Assembly (NCBI GenBank): GCA_030407315.1
Contig: JALQPE010003196.1
Location: 1 to 18,626 of the forward strand
DNA length: 18,626 nt
From: Asparagopsis taxiformis
Taxonomy: Eukaryota; Rhodophyta; Florideophyceae; Bonnemaisoniales; Bonnemaisoniaceae
Reading direction: 5' to 3'
In this document: positions 6,384 to 16,848 of the stretch, in pieces
How positions within the stretch are numbered: the stretch's first letter is position 1
Layout of the letters: each line of letters begins with the position of its first letter
Position numbers and translations under genes: made by a program
The notes under the pieces: generated by a model
Seen by the model: the letters and a program-made list of their open reading frames with translations, nothing else
Databases searched by the model: none
What the model was told of the DNA's origin: nothing

Positions 6384-9156
6384 ATGGAAGGCTCGACAAA
6401 CAGCCGTGTAGATCCTCGATCTTGCATTCCGTTGACATCAATTCGTCAAATATCCCGCTCTGGTGTCTTGAGATTGAAGTCTATATTCAGTGGAGGTTCC
6501 ACAGTTTCTTCGGGAAAGAGAGATGGAATGCCCATAGAGAATATTGGAGATGGATTTGTTGCTGGATCTGATAATGCTATTGTTGTAGAGCTAACGGGAG
6601 GTTTGAAAAGACATGTGTTGGACTTCTTCCGATCTAAACTCGGCTCGGACGGGGAACCTATCTCTGAATCCCAAGCCGCAGAAAAAGCAGAAGATCGTTC
6701 TGTCTGGTACGGAGTAGTAGACGGAATGCACAGAATGACTGCTATTCGTGAGTTAATAAGACGAAGATCCAGAACACTGGGAGTCTTTTGTGGCCTGTGA
6801 CTATTCTGAAAGGCGGACACAGCTTGCAAAACTTTGAAGCAATTAGGAAGGCATCAGAATAAGAAACATGATGCATCCTTTTACATCGAATCAACTTTCT
6901 ATGATACTTTGGTCGGTTTAAGAGATGAAGCTGACCGATTGAAGACCATGTCGAATGGTAGAGCTCCATCTGCGAAACAGATCGCTTCAGCGTATGATGG
7001 TTGTACGCATCTGAAGGATAATACTATAAGACAAGCAGCAACAACAGCAGTTAGACTTCCACTAAGTGTAATACATGAGATCGGAGTAATCATGAACGAA
7101 GAGCACCCGGATTTGGCAGAACCAAGTTCTGCTGAATATAAACCGCTGGAAAAATCCATGAATATGCGATGCACCGATTGTCGAGTATACAGGAAATTCA
7201 TCAACATAACTTCAATCAAGTCCGCGACAAAGTTCATGAGAGCCTCAGGTCCGGACGGAGAAAAGAATCAAATCAACACGCTCCACCGGCTGAGGGAAAT
7301 TTCTAGAACGAACAAGTTCAAAGCAGCATCGTATAAGGTAACAGTGGAGCAGTTTGAGAGTGCTTGTAGTGCAATGAGGGAGGCTCGAAAGTTTGAAGCT
7401 CTTTTAGAAGATGATGAATGGCCGTCTGGAATGGAAGTAGTCAAGCACAACTTACTCCGTACCACAAAATTTGATTGTGAAGTTACTGCCAATTTCGGGA
7501 ATGATGGAGATGTTTTAGATTCTCTTCTTAAACAATATCGGAAAGTTTGTCCTGAGGCTGCACCGCTTAAAGAAAAAAAGTTTTCCGAGAATTTCACCAG
7601 GGAGAAAGAACTTCAGGCTAAAGACAATTGTACTGCCTTAGCTTCCGCGGATGATTCTCTTCCAATCGCAGCTGAAGATATCACTAAAGGGGGTGAAGTT
7701 CCTGAAGATCAAGTTCCACATCCAGTGCCGAGCATCACTATAGAAGGAAAGGCACCAAGAACATTACCACAGGATCTAGGCGATATGCCTGAATCAGAAG
7801 TCTTGACCAAACCTAATTCGGAACCAAATTCCGTTCAACCGAAGCAGGTTAACAGGAATAATTCCGCTCCATCAAACGCTCCGAGTGCCAATTCTGTCCG
7901 ACTGAATACGCGTCCCAAAACGAGTTGCTTGTACTACAGAAGTGCTGGATGAGAAATTAACTATCTTGACGAATTGGGTGTTTCATGCCACCAGATGAAA
8001 TGGCAAGATTTTGATAAGACCGTTTGGACAGATGGTGATGCTCTCTTCGATCTTATACTGACAGATCCACCGTATGGGACGCCTAAATCTCGTTCTTTGC
8101 GAAACACTTCTTACGATAACTTCATAGATGACAAGGAAGTGAAGAGATATGTCAGTTTGCCAGGCGCGTCTTGAAGCCGGGAGGGTGGTTCTCTTGCATT
8201 TGTTTCATTTCGAAACTTCGAACTTTTCTACAACGAACTTCACCGCATCGGATTGCCGGACCAGAATACCCATTCGTAATTATGAAGGATACCAGTACGA
8301 TGCAAGCTCACAGAGGTGATCAGTTTCCTCAGAACGCTTGTGAATTTTCTGTCATTGCAAGGGCACCAGGAATTTCGAAAAGCATAAGCATTCAAGCCAG
8401 ATTTGAGGAGCCCTTACAACTTCGTTCCTTCAAAGACAAGCAGACGGTTTGCTGCTATGTCAGGTATACCCGTTTCAAAAGAAAAGCTCCTTTTGCCAGG
8501 CACGAAATCTCCCGTCCTAACAGAGGAAAAAATGTGGGTCTGCTTGCTGAACTAATCAATACATTTTGTCCAGAACGGGGTTCTTTTTGGATATTTACGG
8601 AGGTACTTTCACTACTGGAATAGCTTCGTTGCGAACTGCACGTTCATGTGTAGTAATCGAGTCAAGCGCATCTACATTTCGTCTTGCCCATGAGAGGCTA
8701 CGTGCAGTGGCAGAGATACTGTACCGAAAAAGTCCATCCTCACACCACGCAATGAAGAAGAGAAAGACGCGAGAGAATTCAAAAGCTGAAAGCAGTGGAG
8801 AAATCACGAAGATGATCGAAAAGAGCAGTACTATTGTTCAAAGTGGAAACGATATGCTGAAAGGAGGGGACGGAGTTGAATTACTCCTTGATGGAATCAC
8901 TATTGGTCATGCAAAGCTTCTGTCAGCTCCAGATAATGACAGTGATTTACATACTTCTATTCATAATGTTCCTCTCTCTGAGTACGAGAAAGATGGCCAG
9001 AAGCTAGTTGCATGCTATTCCTTCAAAGTTAAGGAGGATGCTGGCGATAAAAAATACCCATATGGTTATGGAGGCATCGAGAAGCCTCCGGGAAACCTGA
9101 AGGGCTTAGCGGGAATATTCTCTTGGGACCTACACAGCATGAGATGTTCCAATTGA
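6384..9156 (+). CDS. ParB-like / HTH / beta-class DNA methyltransferase fusion protein of a DNA element
   Basis: Start taken at the first in-frame ATG (6384). ParB-like half: SCIPLTSIRQ near the start and the signature VVDGMHRMTAIREL (6714-6755), like the ParB/sulfiredoxin (V/I)xDGxHRxxAxxEL loop. An HTH-like segment (SAKQIASAYDG...LPLSVIHEIG, about 6967-7095) follows, then a Pro/Ser-rich linker (7600-7940). Methyltransferase half: motif IV LILTDPPYG (DPPY at 8064-8075), RRVLKPGGW (about 8164-8190), a motif X-like RPNRGKN...LLAELI (8514-8556), motif I as LDIYGGTFTTG (8587-8619), and SCVVIESSASTFRLAHERL. The IV-X-I order is that of the beta class; DPPY favours N6-adenine. Only an in-frame TGA (7950-7952) separates the halves; frameshifts occur near 6795, 8155, 8195, 8260 and 8580. 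The last ~130 residues (GVELLLDGITIGHAKLL...) form an unidentified domain. Confidence 0.72.
6688..6702. repeat. 15-bp palindrome, one mismatch (CAGAAGATCGTTCTG)
   Basis: Lies inside the ParB-like coding region, just before the ParB signature. It is read as AEDRS, unlike the peptides at other copies, so protein conservation does not explain it. Confidence 0.75.
7117..7131. repeat. 15-bp palindrome CAGAACCAAGTTCTG (perfect)
   Basis: A perfect copy inside the ParB-like/HTH coding region, read there as AEPSSA. Confidence 0.88.
8571..8585. repeat. 15-bp palindrome, one mismatch (CAGAACGGGGTTCTT)
   Basis: Sits at the methyltransferase motif I region, with the same GGG spacer as the copy at 11245. 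Both are read as ERGS in the coding frame. Confidence 0.78.
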
Positions 9157-9363
9157 GATAAAGATGTTTGCGAATGAGTACTATTTTTGTACATTGCACT
9201 ACTGAAGAGCGATTCCAAACATCTAGAGAAGAATGGAATAAATCTTTTCACATCGATCATTACCGTTGTACAATATTTGGCGCCAAATTTGTTCTCTGTT
9301 TTGTAAGTTTGAATTATATGCTCTATCAGTACTTACAAATTTTGCCCTTCTGTTCACCTCTCA
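9157..9363. other. Spacer between the ParB-methyltransferase and transposase genes
   Basis: No protein signal is recognisable. A GTAAGT at 9305 and an AG at 9369-9370 behind a pyrimidine-rich tract (about 9342-9360) could mark a ~66-bp intron, in which case the two genes might be spliced together. There is no protein alignment to support this. Confidence 0.35.
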
Positions 9364-11982
9364 ATGAAAGTGAGCGTTCGAAGTGAAAACCACTGCAAAC
9401 TCATGGAGGACACATTTTGCCTCTCCGACACCAACGCAAACTGATTCACAAAGTGCTGTCGGTATTCTTGCAACGCTGGGGATCGAAGCCGAAGCTGAAC
9501 AATGCACCAGCGAGAACTCATTTCCGCATCATCCAAACCGATCAAAATCATCTGCAACCAAGGAATTCCATTGAGCAATGATATAATTCCAATTCGTTTC
9601 AACAGAAACCGCCAGAATATGTCAGAGGTTCATTGAATCGTTCGGAATCTGGAATTCTTTTGGAGCGTAATGACGGTTACGGAAATATTCCATTTCAATC
9701 ACCGCTGGAAGTAAAACAAGCTTCTGTATCTGACTGCTTATCTCCAAGTACTGCAACAGAAAGATATTCTGATTCTTGTGCGTCATCTTGTCCAATTGGA
9801 AAACCATCCATCTATCAGTTGGATACAAGTCCACGAAAAAGCCATGATAGCGACAAGAGGAGTAATGGAAATCGTGTGAGCAAAAGGATGATCGAGAAGA
9901 GGAAGCATGTCACGTCTTTATCTAATCTAGACATCAGAAAACAGTTCTGTTGTAAGAAAAGGAGATGCTTTCGAAGTACAGACCCAACGTTTCTGAGGTC
10001 TGAAGTCAGCCGAGTACTTTTATGGGGAAGGATTGATCGGCGAAGATACTTGAGAAATTATTCGATCCCAGCTCTAAAGTTTACCTTTTTTGCGGGAGGA
10101 AAGTCTGCTACAAATTCCTGGAGTCTTCCTTCATGTTTTCTAGACACATGCAACGATCAGTGAAGATTTCATGGGCAAATGGAAGATCAGTCTGTTTTTC
10201 ATCAGCTCAAAAAGACCCAGAGAGTCCACAGAGGGACTCTGTTATATGTTTCCTGGACAGATTTGCGGATTCTACAGCGGAGCGAATGCCTGACACAACG
10301 AAAGACACCTTCCACTCTTTCAAAAGAAATCTGTCTATGAAGTTTTCCGAGAAACAGTACACTGTTCTGCATGGATATCATAATATACCTTCTTTGGCAT
10401 ACTTCTACACAACTTGGAAGAAGTATTGCGGTGATATCAAAGTAAGAAGAATTCAGCGATTCACAAAATGTACTGATTGTGAGTATATTCGGGACGCTCT
10501 AGCCAAGTATGGAACAGACAAGAAGAGTACAGCTCCTCTTCTTGAACGGAGACGTTTGCATATAGAGATGGTTTCTCGGGAACGTAGAGAGTATCAGAAG
10601 AGGTGTGAGCTAGCGGCGTTGTACCCTTCGCAGTATACATCACTTATCGTGGATGGTGCAGACCAGTCTGGATATGGGCTTCCCCATTTCACTGTCAATA
10701 CAAAAGCGACAGTTGGGCATAGTTTGAAGGTCAGGCTGATAGGTGTACTAGAGCATGGTGCCCGAAAACATCTCTCGTTGTACACCATGACCGCAGAATT
10801 TGAAACTGGTGCTAACCATATCGTGGAAGCGCTTCACAGAACGCTTTCAAGCAAAGCATTAGGATCTAAACTACAGGGAAAACTTTTTTTGCAAGTTGAC
10901 AATTGCACACGGGAGAACAAAATTCATTCTTGTTCTGCTACTTGGAATGCTTAGTGGCATGGGGTGTGTACGAAGAGATATTTGTGTCTTTCCTTCCTAT
11001 AGGACACACTCACTCTGATATCGACCAAGCCTTCAGTTGTACATCAAGGAGACTGAAATTCAATAACGCAGCAACTATGGAGGATCTCCACGATGAACTG
11101 CGAAAGTCTTTCACGCCTGAACCATCTGTCTCCCGCATGCTACACATTATCAATTTCTCGGGTTATGTAAGATGGAAAACTGTATTGGGAAGGTGAAACC
11201 TTTTTCAAAGTACCGCTACTTCAGATTCTTCAGAGATCCCGAAACAGAACGGGGTTCTGCCTTCTTCAAAACTGCTTGTGATGTCAAAATTTCTTGTGAT
11301 GACCAGTGGAGAAGCCTTCCAGCATTGACCAATGGTCTCAAAGGATTTACTCGATCTCCCACCAAACCTTCACGCGGCACCCTGTAACTCTGTTGTCTGT
11401 CCACCAGATAAGGAAAAAATTCTTCTAAGGCTCAGATCAGAGGAGGTAAGGGTGAACAGTGTCGCTAAAATGAGATCACTTCATGCACTGGTTGCTCAAG
11501 TGTACAGAGACAGAGACGAACCACTACATTGGAACTTGGAAGAGTGCGTAGAGCTGAATGGAATTTACAGTAATCAGAGTTTTTCCAACCATGGGTTTGA
11601 CGAGGATGAAGAAAATTTACAGGAAATGATGGCTCAAACAGACCTACCTTATTCTAGGAATCGATTTGTTGCTGTTAATGGATACGGATGTACGAAGGAA
11701 ATGCCTTTCTGGCTAGGACAGATTATCGAATGTATCCAGGATGGAAGTGGCGTGACAAGAAATCTGTTCATAAGATGGTATGAAGTGTATGACAAAGGGG
11801 ATGCATGGAGTGGTAAGTATCGTCCGGCGACAGTTGGAAGAGGAAAAAATATAGACCCTTGGCAAGGGAATATTTCTGTGGATACAGTAATAGCTGAGTT
11901 TGATTCTTTGACGAACAAGAAACTCAGAGCAGGAGTAGAGAAGGAAATTAGAGCAGGTTTAGTAGCATTGGGGAAATACTGA
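9364..11982 (+). CDS. DUF7869-like DDE/RNase H-fold transposase
   Basis: Start uncertain: ATG 9364 needs one frame change; the protein is clear from about 9600. A Ser/Asn/Pro-rich head (9383-9880) leads to basic SKRMIEKRKH and a Cys domain, QFCCKKRRCF (9946-9975), then FFCGRKVCYKFLESSFMFSR. The catalytic region has LIVDGADQSGYGLPHF (Asp 10652-10654), LFLQVDNCTRENKN (Asp 10898-10900) and FLPIGHTHSDIDQAF (Asp 11016-11018 and 11022-11024). These are the VDGxDQ / LDN / GHTHxDID marks of DUF7869-type proteins in eukaryotic elements. The C-terminal domain has FVAVNGYGC, FWLGQI, LFIRWYE, GKYRPA and ISVDTVIAEFDSL. Frame changes near 10090 (T run), 10920 (A run), 11160 (GGG) and 11344 (AAA) all lie in homopolymers, so the protein may be intact in life. 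DDE assignment of the three Asp is inferred. Confidence 0.78.
9935..9949. repeat. 15-bp palindrome, one mismatch (CAGAAAACAGTTCTG)
   Basis: Lies over the Cys-domain coding sequence of the transposase, read as RKQFC. Confidence 0.65.
10355..10369. repeat. 15-bp palindrome, one mismatch (CAGTACACTGTTCTG)
   Basis: Inside the transposase coding region, read as QYTVL. Individually weak; supported by the other copies. Confidence 0.6.
11245..11259. repeat. 15-bp palindrome CAGAACGGGGTTCTG (perfect)
   Basis: A perfect copy inside the 3' half of the transposase gene, read as TERGSA. It is the last copy in the window and the only perfect one on the transposase side. Confidence 0.88.
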
Positions 11983-12240
11983 ACTGTTCTTTGTAATATT
12001 TCTGCACCACGGAAATGAAATAACCATGAGATCAATCGATTTCGGAACATTTATGAAAAGGTCAATCAATATCAGATATGGAAATTTATTCAATCATTTT
12101 CGAAACAAATTTATTCTTAACTCGAAATATATTCTGTTCATACAAAATCAGTGTTTGTTATCGTTTCGGAACCCTCTGCTGAGGGTGTGTCGTTAGGACA
12201 GCTGGGTTTATTCCCTTAGGGATTTTGTCAGTGTAATTCG
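11983..12240. other. 3' flank of the transposase gene and junction with the retrotransposon
   Basis: The first ~180 bases after the transposase stop are A+T-rich like the element. From about 12165 composition shifts, with a hairpin ACCCTC-TGCT-GAGGGT at 12171-12186. The element end, or the retrotransposon breakpoint, lies somewhere here. No terminal inverted repeat with the left side (3.84-3.91 or 5.1 kb) or target duplication could be seen by eye. Confidence 0.45.
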
Positions 12241-12266
12241 CGCGATGAGCACATCAAGACCAAGGT

Positions 12267-14838
12267 TCATCTCTTCCGTAACAGGTACTTCCTGGGTAAG
12301 TCATACGCGAAGAGTGTGGGAATTTCGTCATCCACCGGATGTGGGTCTAACCCTTCTGTTTCAACACGCGATAACGCGTCTGGTACTTGATGGACCCTAC
12401 CGGGGCGATAGACTATGGTGTAGTCAAACTCTAAAAGGCGGAGTCGCCAACGGCAAAGGCGCCCGATGGGTCGGTGATGTTCATCAACCAACGCAACGCG
12501 TTATGATCGGATCGTACCACAAACTTTGTTTGCTCAAGGTATGGTCTGAGGGTAGTGACTGCCCATACTACACAGCGAGACACTCGCGCTCTGTCGGAGA
12601 ATATCCCCGTTCGGGTTTGGTTAAGGTCCGCGACCAGTATCCTACAGGACGATAGTCGTCGTCATCCTGCTGTTGCAACAGCGCACACCCTACCTGATAC
12701 GCAGAAGCGTCCGTGTCTACGATGTAGGGTTTACCCACTCTGGCAGAGCCAATATTGGTGGTTGCACCAAGGATTCCTTGAGTTGTTCAAACGCGTGGCG
12801 TTGTTCCTCTGTTGGAGGCATTGAACCGAAGCTCGGTAGGTTTTCCTTAGTCAACATCGCGTTGAGGGGGTGGGAGATATCCGCGTACCCCTTCACGAAA
12901 CGGCGGAAGACCCCGCAGCTCCCGAGGAAAGAACGCATTTGCGTAGGTGTGGTCGGAAAAGGTGCTTTCGCAATAGCGTCCGTTGCCGTTTGGGCGACCG
13001 CTAGCTTACCTGGCATAACCACATGTCCAAGGTAATCTACCTTCGCTTCGAAGAAGTGGCACTTGGCCAGTTTTAGGGTTACCCCTGCCTTCCTCAACAG
13101 GGTGAGTACCTGATCCACCTGATGAAGGTGTTCTTCCTCACTCCGTGAGAAGACGATGACGTCGTCAAGATAGATGAGACAAGTTTGCCAGCGTACGCTG
13201 CTTAAGATAATATCGATAGCACGTTGGAACGTGGCGGGCGCATTCTTCAGCCCGAAGGGCAATCGTTTAAATCGATATGTTCCAAGGTGCGACGTAAAGG
13301 CCGTCTTATCCCGATCCTCGGAGGCAACGGGAATCTGCCAATAGCCCGAGTTACAGTCGAGCGTGGTGAACACGCGTGCATCTCCTAAGGAGTCTATACA
13401 ATCGTCCATACGAGGCAACGGATAAGCGTCCCGATATTGTGATATCGTTGAGACGGCGGTAGTCAACGCAAAAGCGTAGCTTACCATCCTTCTTGGGTAC
13501 CAAGACAACTGGGCTAGCCCACTCAGAATTCGAGGGTTCGATGACCCCTTTCTCTAGCATGGAGATGATCTCCTTACTTGCTAGCTCCCTTCTCAAGGGT
13601 CCCATCCGGTATGGTTGCTGTCGACGAGGTCGACTTCCTTCGATTACATCGATCCGATGCTCGGTTGCTTTAATGTCTCCAAGAGACCCGTCCCACATGG
13701 ACTCATGCTGCGATAGCATCGCTATAATTTTCTCCTTCAACTGCGGTTGCTGAAGGTGTTCCAAGGATACATCCTCCCGCCATTGCGGATTCTCTTTCTC
13801 CTTGGTTCCCGTCGCCGGGTTGGTCAGACTGATGATACGGTCTGTACCGGAAGAGGATAACTCACTGGGGAGCTTTCGATCGGCTGTGCCGGGTGCTCGA
13901 CGAGCAATACCAACAACCGTCCCCTTCGGGAGGTATCTCTCTGCTGACCCAAAATTCGTTAGAATAACAGTGAAGACTGTTCGAGGAATGATTTCGCAAT
14001 GCCGTTTGGCATTGAGATCCGCTGTCGGTGGAAAAGTTTTCCCTTCGCCTCGAGGAGGCTTAGTCCGCCCCAGCACAGACACCGATGCGGTTACTTGACT
14101 CATGGGGGGAAGGGTGATTTCTCTTGCTAGCCGGATCCGTGTGGACTGGTGGTCCAAGTCAGTACCCTGCGAAGGGCTTGAATCATGTATATAGCAAGAA
14201 GAAAGAGAGAGTTGTTCATTTTACTCACATTCTGCATAAGCAGTATGGCTATCGAGCCACCATCATGCACATCAATGCGCTGAGCGCGGCATCGAATTGC
14301 CTCTACATGCGAGTTCATGATACCTGTTCCCAGGATAACTGGTACTGCCAGCTTAGGGGCTACAAAGAATTCTGCGTCCAGAAGCTTTCGGCCTAGCTGT
14401 ATTAGCAGCTTGATTCTTCCCGTTATCCTGAGAGGATTACCATTGGCGTCTGCCAGTTGAGGGATATCCCGGTCTGCGCGGCATAGGCCCTCCATCCCTT
14501 AGGTAAGGTTGATTCCTGGACGACCGAAGGACCGGAACCGGTGTCCATAACCATACGCATGGGCGTTAGAATGTCTCGGAAATTCCGATAGACCCTAAAA
14601 CCACGTAGTGGGCTGCCTTCAAAGACATGCAGCCTTTGGCTGAGAGGGGAGGGGATAAGGGGTATCCCCGGTTGGTGTCTGGGTAGGACGGTTCAACCGA
14701 TTTGGTTTCTCTCGTTCCACCCTGTGGAGATGTGGATGGTGAGATGTCCACCCTACAGCGAAGCTGTTCCACCTCCTGGCGGGAGCGCGACACCTCACTC
14801 CCCCGGTTAGTTTTCCGACGACGTGTCGGATGTTTCAT
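12267..14838 (-). CDS. pol: Ty3/gypsy pol: aspartic protease, reverse transcriptase, RNase H (frameshifted, integrase missing)
   Basis: Protease: MVMDTGSGPSVV, with catalytic DTG at 14545-14537. A spacer leads to the RT: GVIEPSNSEWASPVVLVPKK, LRFCVDYRRLND, DAYPLPRMDD, FTTLDCNSGYWQIPV, LPFGLKNAPATFQR and the active site YLDD (13172-13161), then YLGHVV and FLGSCGVFRRFV. RNase H: VDTDASAYQVG (DTDAS 12717-12703), TERECLAV, VVRSDHNALRWLM, and VYRPGRVHQVPDALSRV at the end. The frame stops at 12267 with no integrase HHCC or DDE motif following. Frame breaks at about 14560-14500, 14150, 13450, 12725 and 12573 mean one reading frame is never open throughout. YLDD rather than YVDD/FIDD is acceptable for this superfamily. 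Confidence 0.88.
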
Positions 14839-14839
14839 C

Positions 14840-16733
14840 TGAAGATGCTAGGCATCAACTGCGGTTTCTACCGAACGAGAAGGACCAATACTCCGTTGCA
14901 ATCCGGAAGCCAGATTTGTTGTGTTCAACGACGTTGTCGTCCTCGGCAAACGCGACCATTCGCGGAAACGGTTTCTGCCGTTGGAGAACTGTTTTAGCAG
15001 GGACCTGCTTCTTCTTGAACTTGTCGAATTGCCGTTGCTGTCGGCGCATGACTTGTTCCGGCTCTTGCTGGTATGCATAGTTCGCGAAAGCGAAATACAT
15101 TCCCACGGAACGGGAGAGGTACGGGCATGTGTACAGCACGTGACCGGGTTGCCGGCATCCGGAGCAGCGCCAATTGACCGCTCCCTTCGGATCATGGATT
15201 CGGCAAGACTCACATGTTCCTCTGTGAGGGGCGGTACCTCCATCGGCGGTGTCTCCGCGTTCGGTCCCACGGTCAGTGGTTGTAACGTCTGCGACGTAGA
15301 CATTTCTCTCCTCATTCCGAGGTCTTCATTAGCCATGGTAGCTACTAACGCTTTGCGTTTCCTTTCGGCAAGCTCCCTACTAGGGTACATCTTGGGCTTA
15401 GCCGTGTCGGCTGTGGTGGCTCTTAAGGAATCTCCGAGTCCTTTAGCCAAATTGCGTACCGCAAGGAAGTCTTCGCCGTCTCGGCAAACAGTCACCTTAA
15501 CGGTGTCTTTTACCCCCCGGGCGTAGCCCTTTGAGGTAATAGTTTTACCAAGTCTCTCTCAGAGAAAACATTAGCACACAACAGTGCGGCCTCTTGCAGT
15601 CTATCGGCGTATTCTGCCTCATCTTCGTGAGGTTCTTGTTTAATACGCGTGACCGCGTCGTAGGCGTCAGCCAAAACTGTATCCGTTGCATAACGAGAAG
15701 TAAAGCATGGACGGCCTGTGGCCACGTTATCTGCTGGTGCAGTTGATTTAGCAACTTCCTTTTCCGAGATTCGGACGCGATGAATCGTTGCGCATCTCCT
15801 TCAAGGAAATAACGTAGCAACTTTGTTGCTATTCCTTCTGATACTCCGCAGGAGTCACAAGCATCTTGGTACTCCCGCAAGGAATCGAAGTATATCGATG
15901 GGTTGCGTTCCATCGAACGGCGTCAAGGACGCATTGAAGTTCCGGATCTTTTCCGTTATCTTGTAGAGACTTCTACTTTTTCCGTTCGGAGCTTCTGTCG
16001 ATGACGACTTGTCTTGTAACCGGTAATACCGGTAGGATATACTACACGATCGAACGCGGGTTCGCGGGCTCTTAAGGAGTTAAGCCTGGTTCCAGGGGTC
16101 CTTCTTCTGTTTCGAATGGATTCGAAGGTGAATCGAACCCGAAACTGGGTCACTCATGTTGGGATTTGTACTTGGTACCGGACGGGCGAGAGACTCGCTG
16201 AGTAATCCACTCGATCCGACAAACGTCTGGTGACGTCAACGACCTTGTCGAGCTTCTCGGCTTCCACAGCTACGCTGTTCTCGGCAGTGCCGTCTTGTTG
16301 ATTCCACAGCCCTTGGTGCTGATGATCGGAAGAAGAACTAGCGTAGCTTCTCCTTTGTAGGTCGGTGACCTTCTTCTCAAGCCGGATAACCCGTTGTAGA
16401 AAATCCACACGGATAGACTTCCACGTCCCGAGAAGACTTCTACTTCTTTCTCATCTACCACTTCGTGGCAAATGGCTTTCAGCTTGGGTGCAAGCAAATC
16501 AATCGTGTTATCCACGAGAGTTGAGACGAGATCGCCGTGTCTATCATCGAGGGTGTCCTCAACAGCTTGGCTGATCTCGTCGCGCATCTCTTTCAATTTA
16601 TCATTGAGAATCTTGTCTGCATGTTCATGCATAAGTCGGAAGACTCCTTCCTCAGTGACGAATTCTTCGTTTGAACATCCCCCGATAGGCCTGACTCGGA
16701 GTCAGAATGTTCCGGAGACTTGTCCGATGGCAT
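14840..16733 (-). CDS. gag: Ty3/gypsy gag with coiled coil and zinc knuckle (frameshifted)
   Basis: Start taken at ATG 16733-16731 (MPSDKSPEHSDSESG), about 100 bases inside the primer-binding site; the frame then changes in a C5 run (16679-16683) into LMHEHADKILNDKLKEM. A charged helical region and a coiled coil (RVIRLEKKVTDLQRR) follow. The capsid-like core is SIYFDSLREYQDAC, KLLRYFLEGDAQRFI, EDEAEYADRLQEAALL. Near the C-terminus is CSGCRQPGHVLYTC (15166-15125), a CX2CX4HX4C zinc knuckle that binds RNA, preceded by a CESC pair. Frame changes near 16420, 15950, 15720, 15535 and 15230-15340. The gag-pol connection is near 14840 with a stop on the gag side; whether it is a programmed shift cannot be told amid so many indels. 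Confidence 0.8.
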
Positions 16734-16828
16734 CACTTCTACTCTTGCTCAATGAGCTCACGTCTCACGACGAGTTTACTCTTCTTGAGTGGTTTCGTGT
16801 GTCGCCGGTCGGCTAAGATGTCGGTAAG

Positions 16829-16848
16829 ATTCTAGGTCGGGAGACCAA
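16829..16848 (-). other. Primer-binding site candidate
   Basis: TGGTCTCCCGACCTAGAATC begins one base after the inferred LTR end and starts with the TGG that pairs with a tRNA 3' CCA. It is not the common initiator-Met site (TGGTATCAGAGC), so another host tRNA would be the primer. Confidence 0.5.

Noticed and set aside
7819..7833. CGGAACCAAATTCCG, another 15-bp palindrome
   Set aside because: It has the same length but a different core, and occurs once; not counted as a copy.
9305..9370. Possible intron (GTAAGT ... AG)
   Set aside because: Splice-like ends are present, but no protein alignment on either side supports joining the exons.
14921..15526. Plus-strand 201-residue open frame
   Set aside because: It is antisense to gag, including its zinc knuckle; a shadow.
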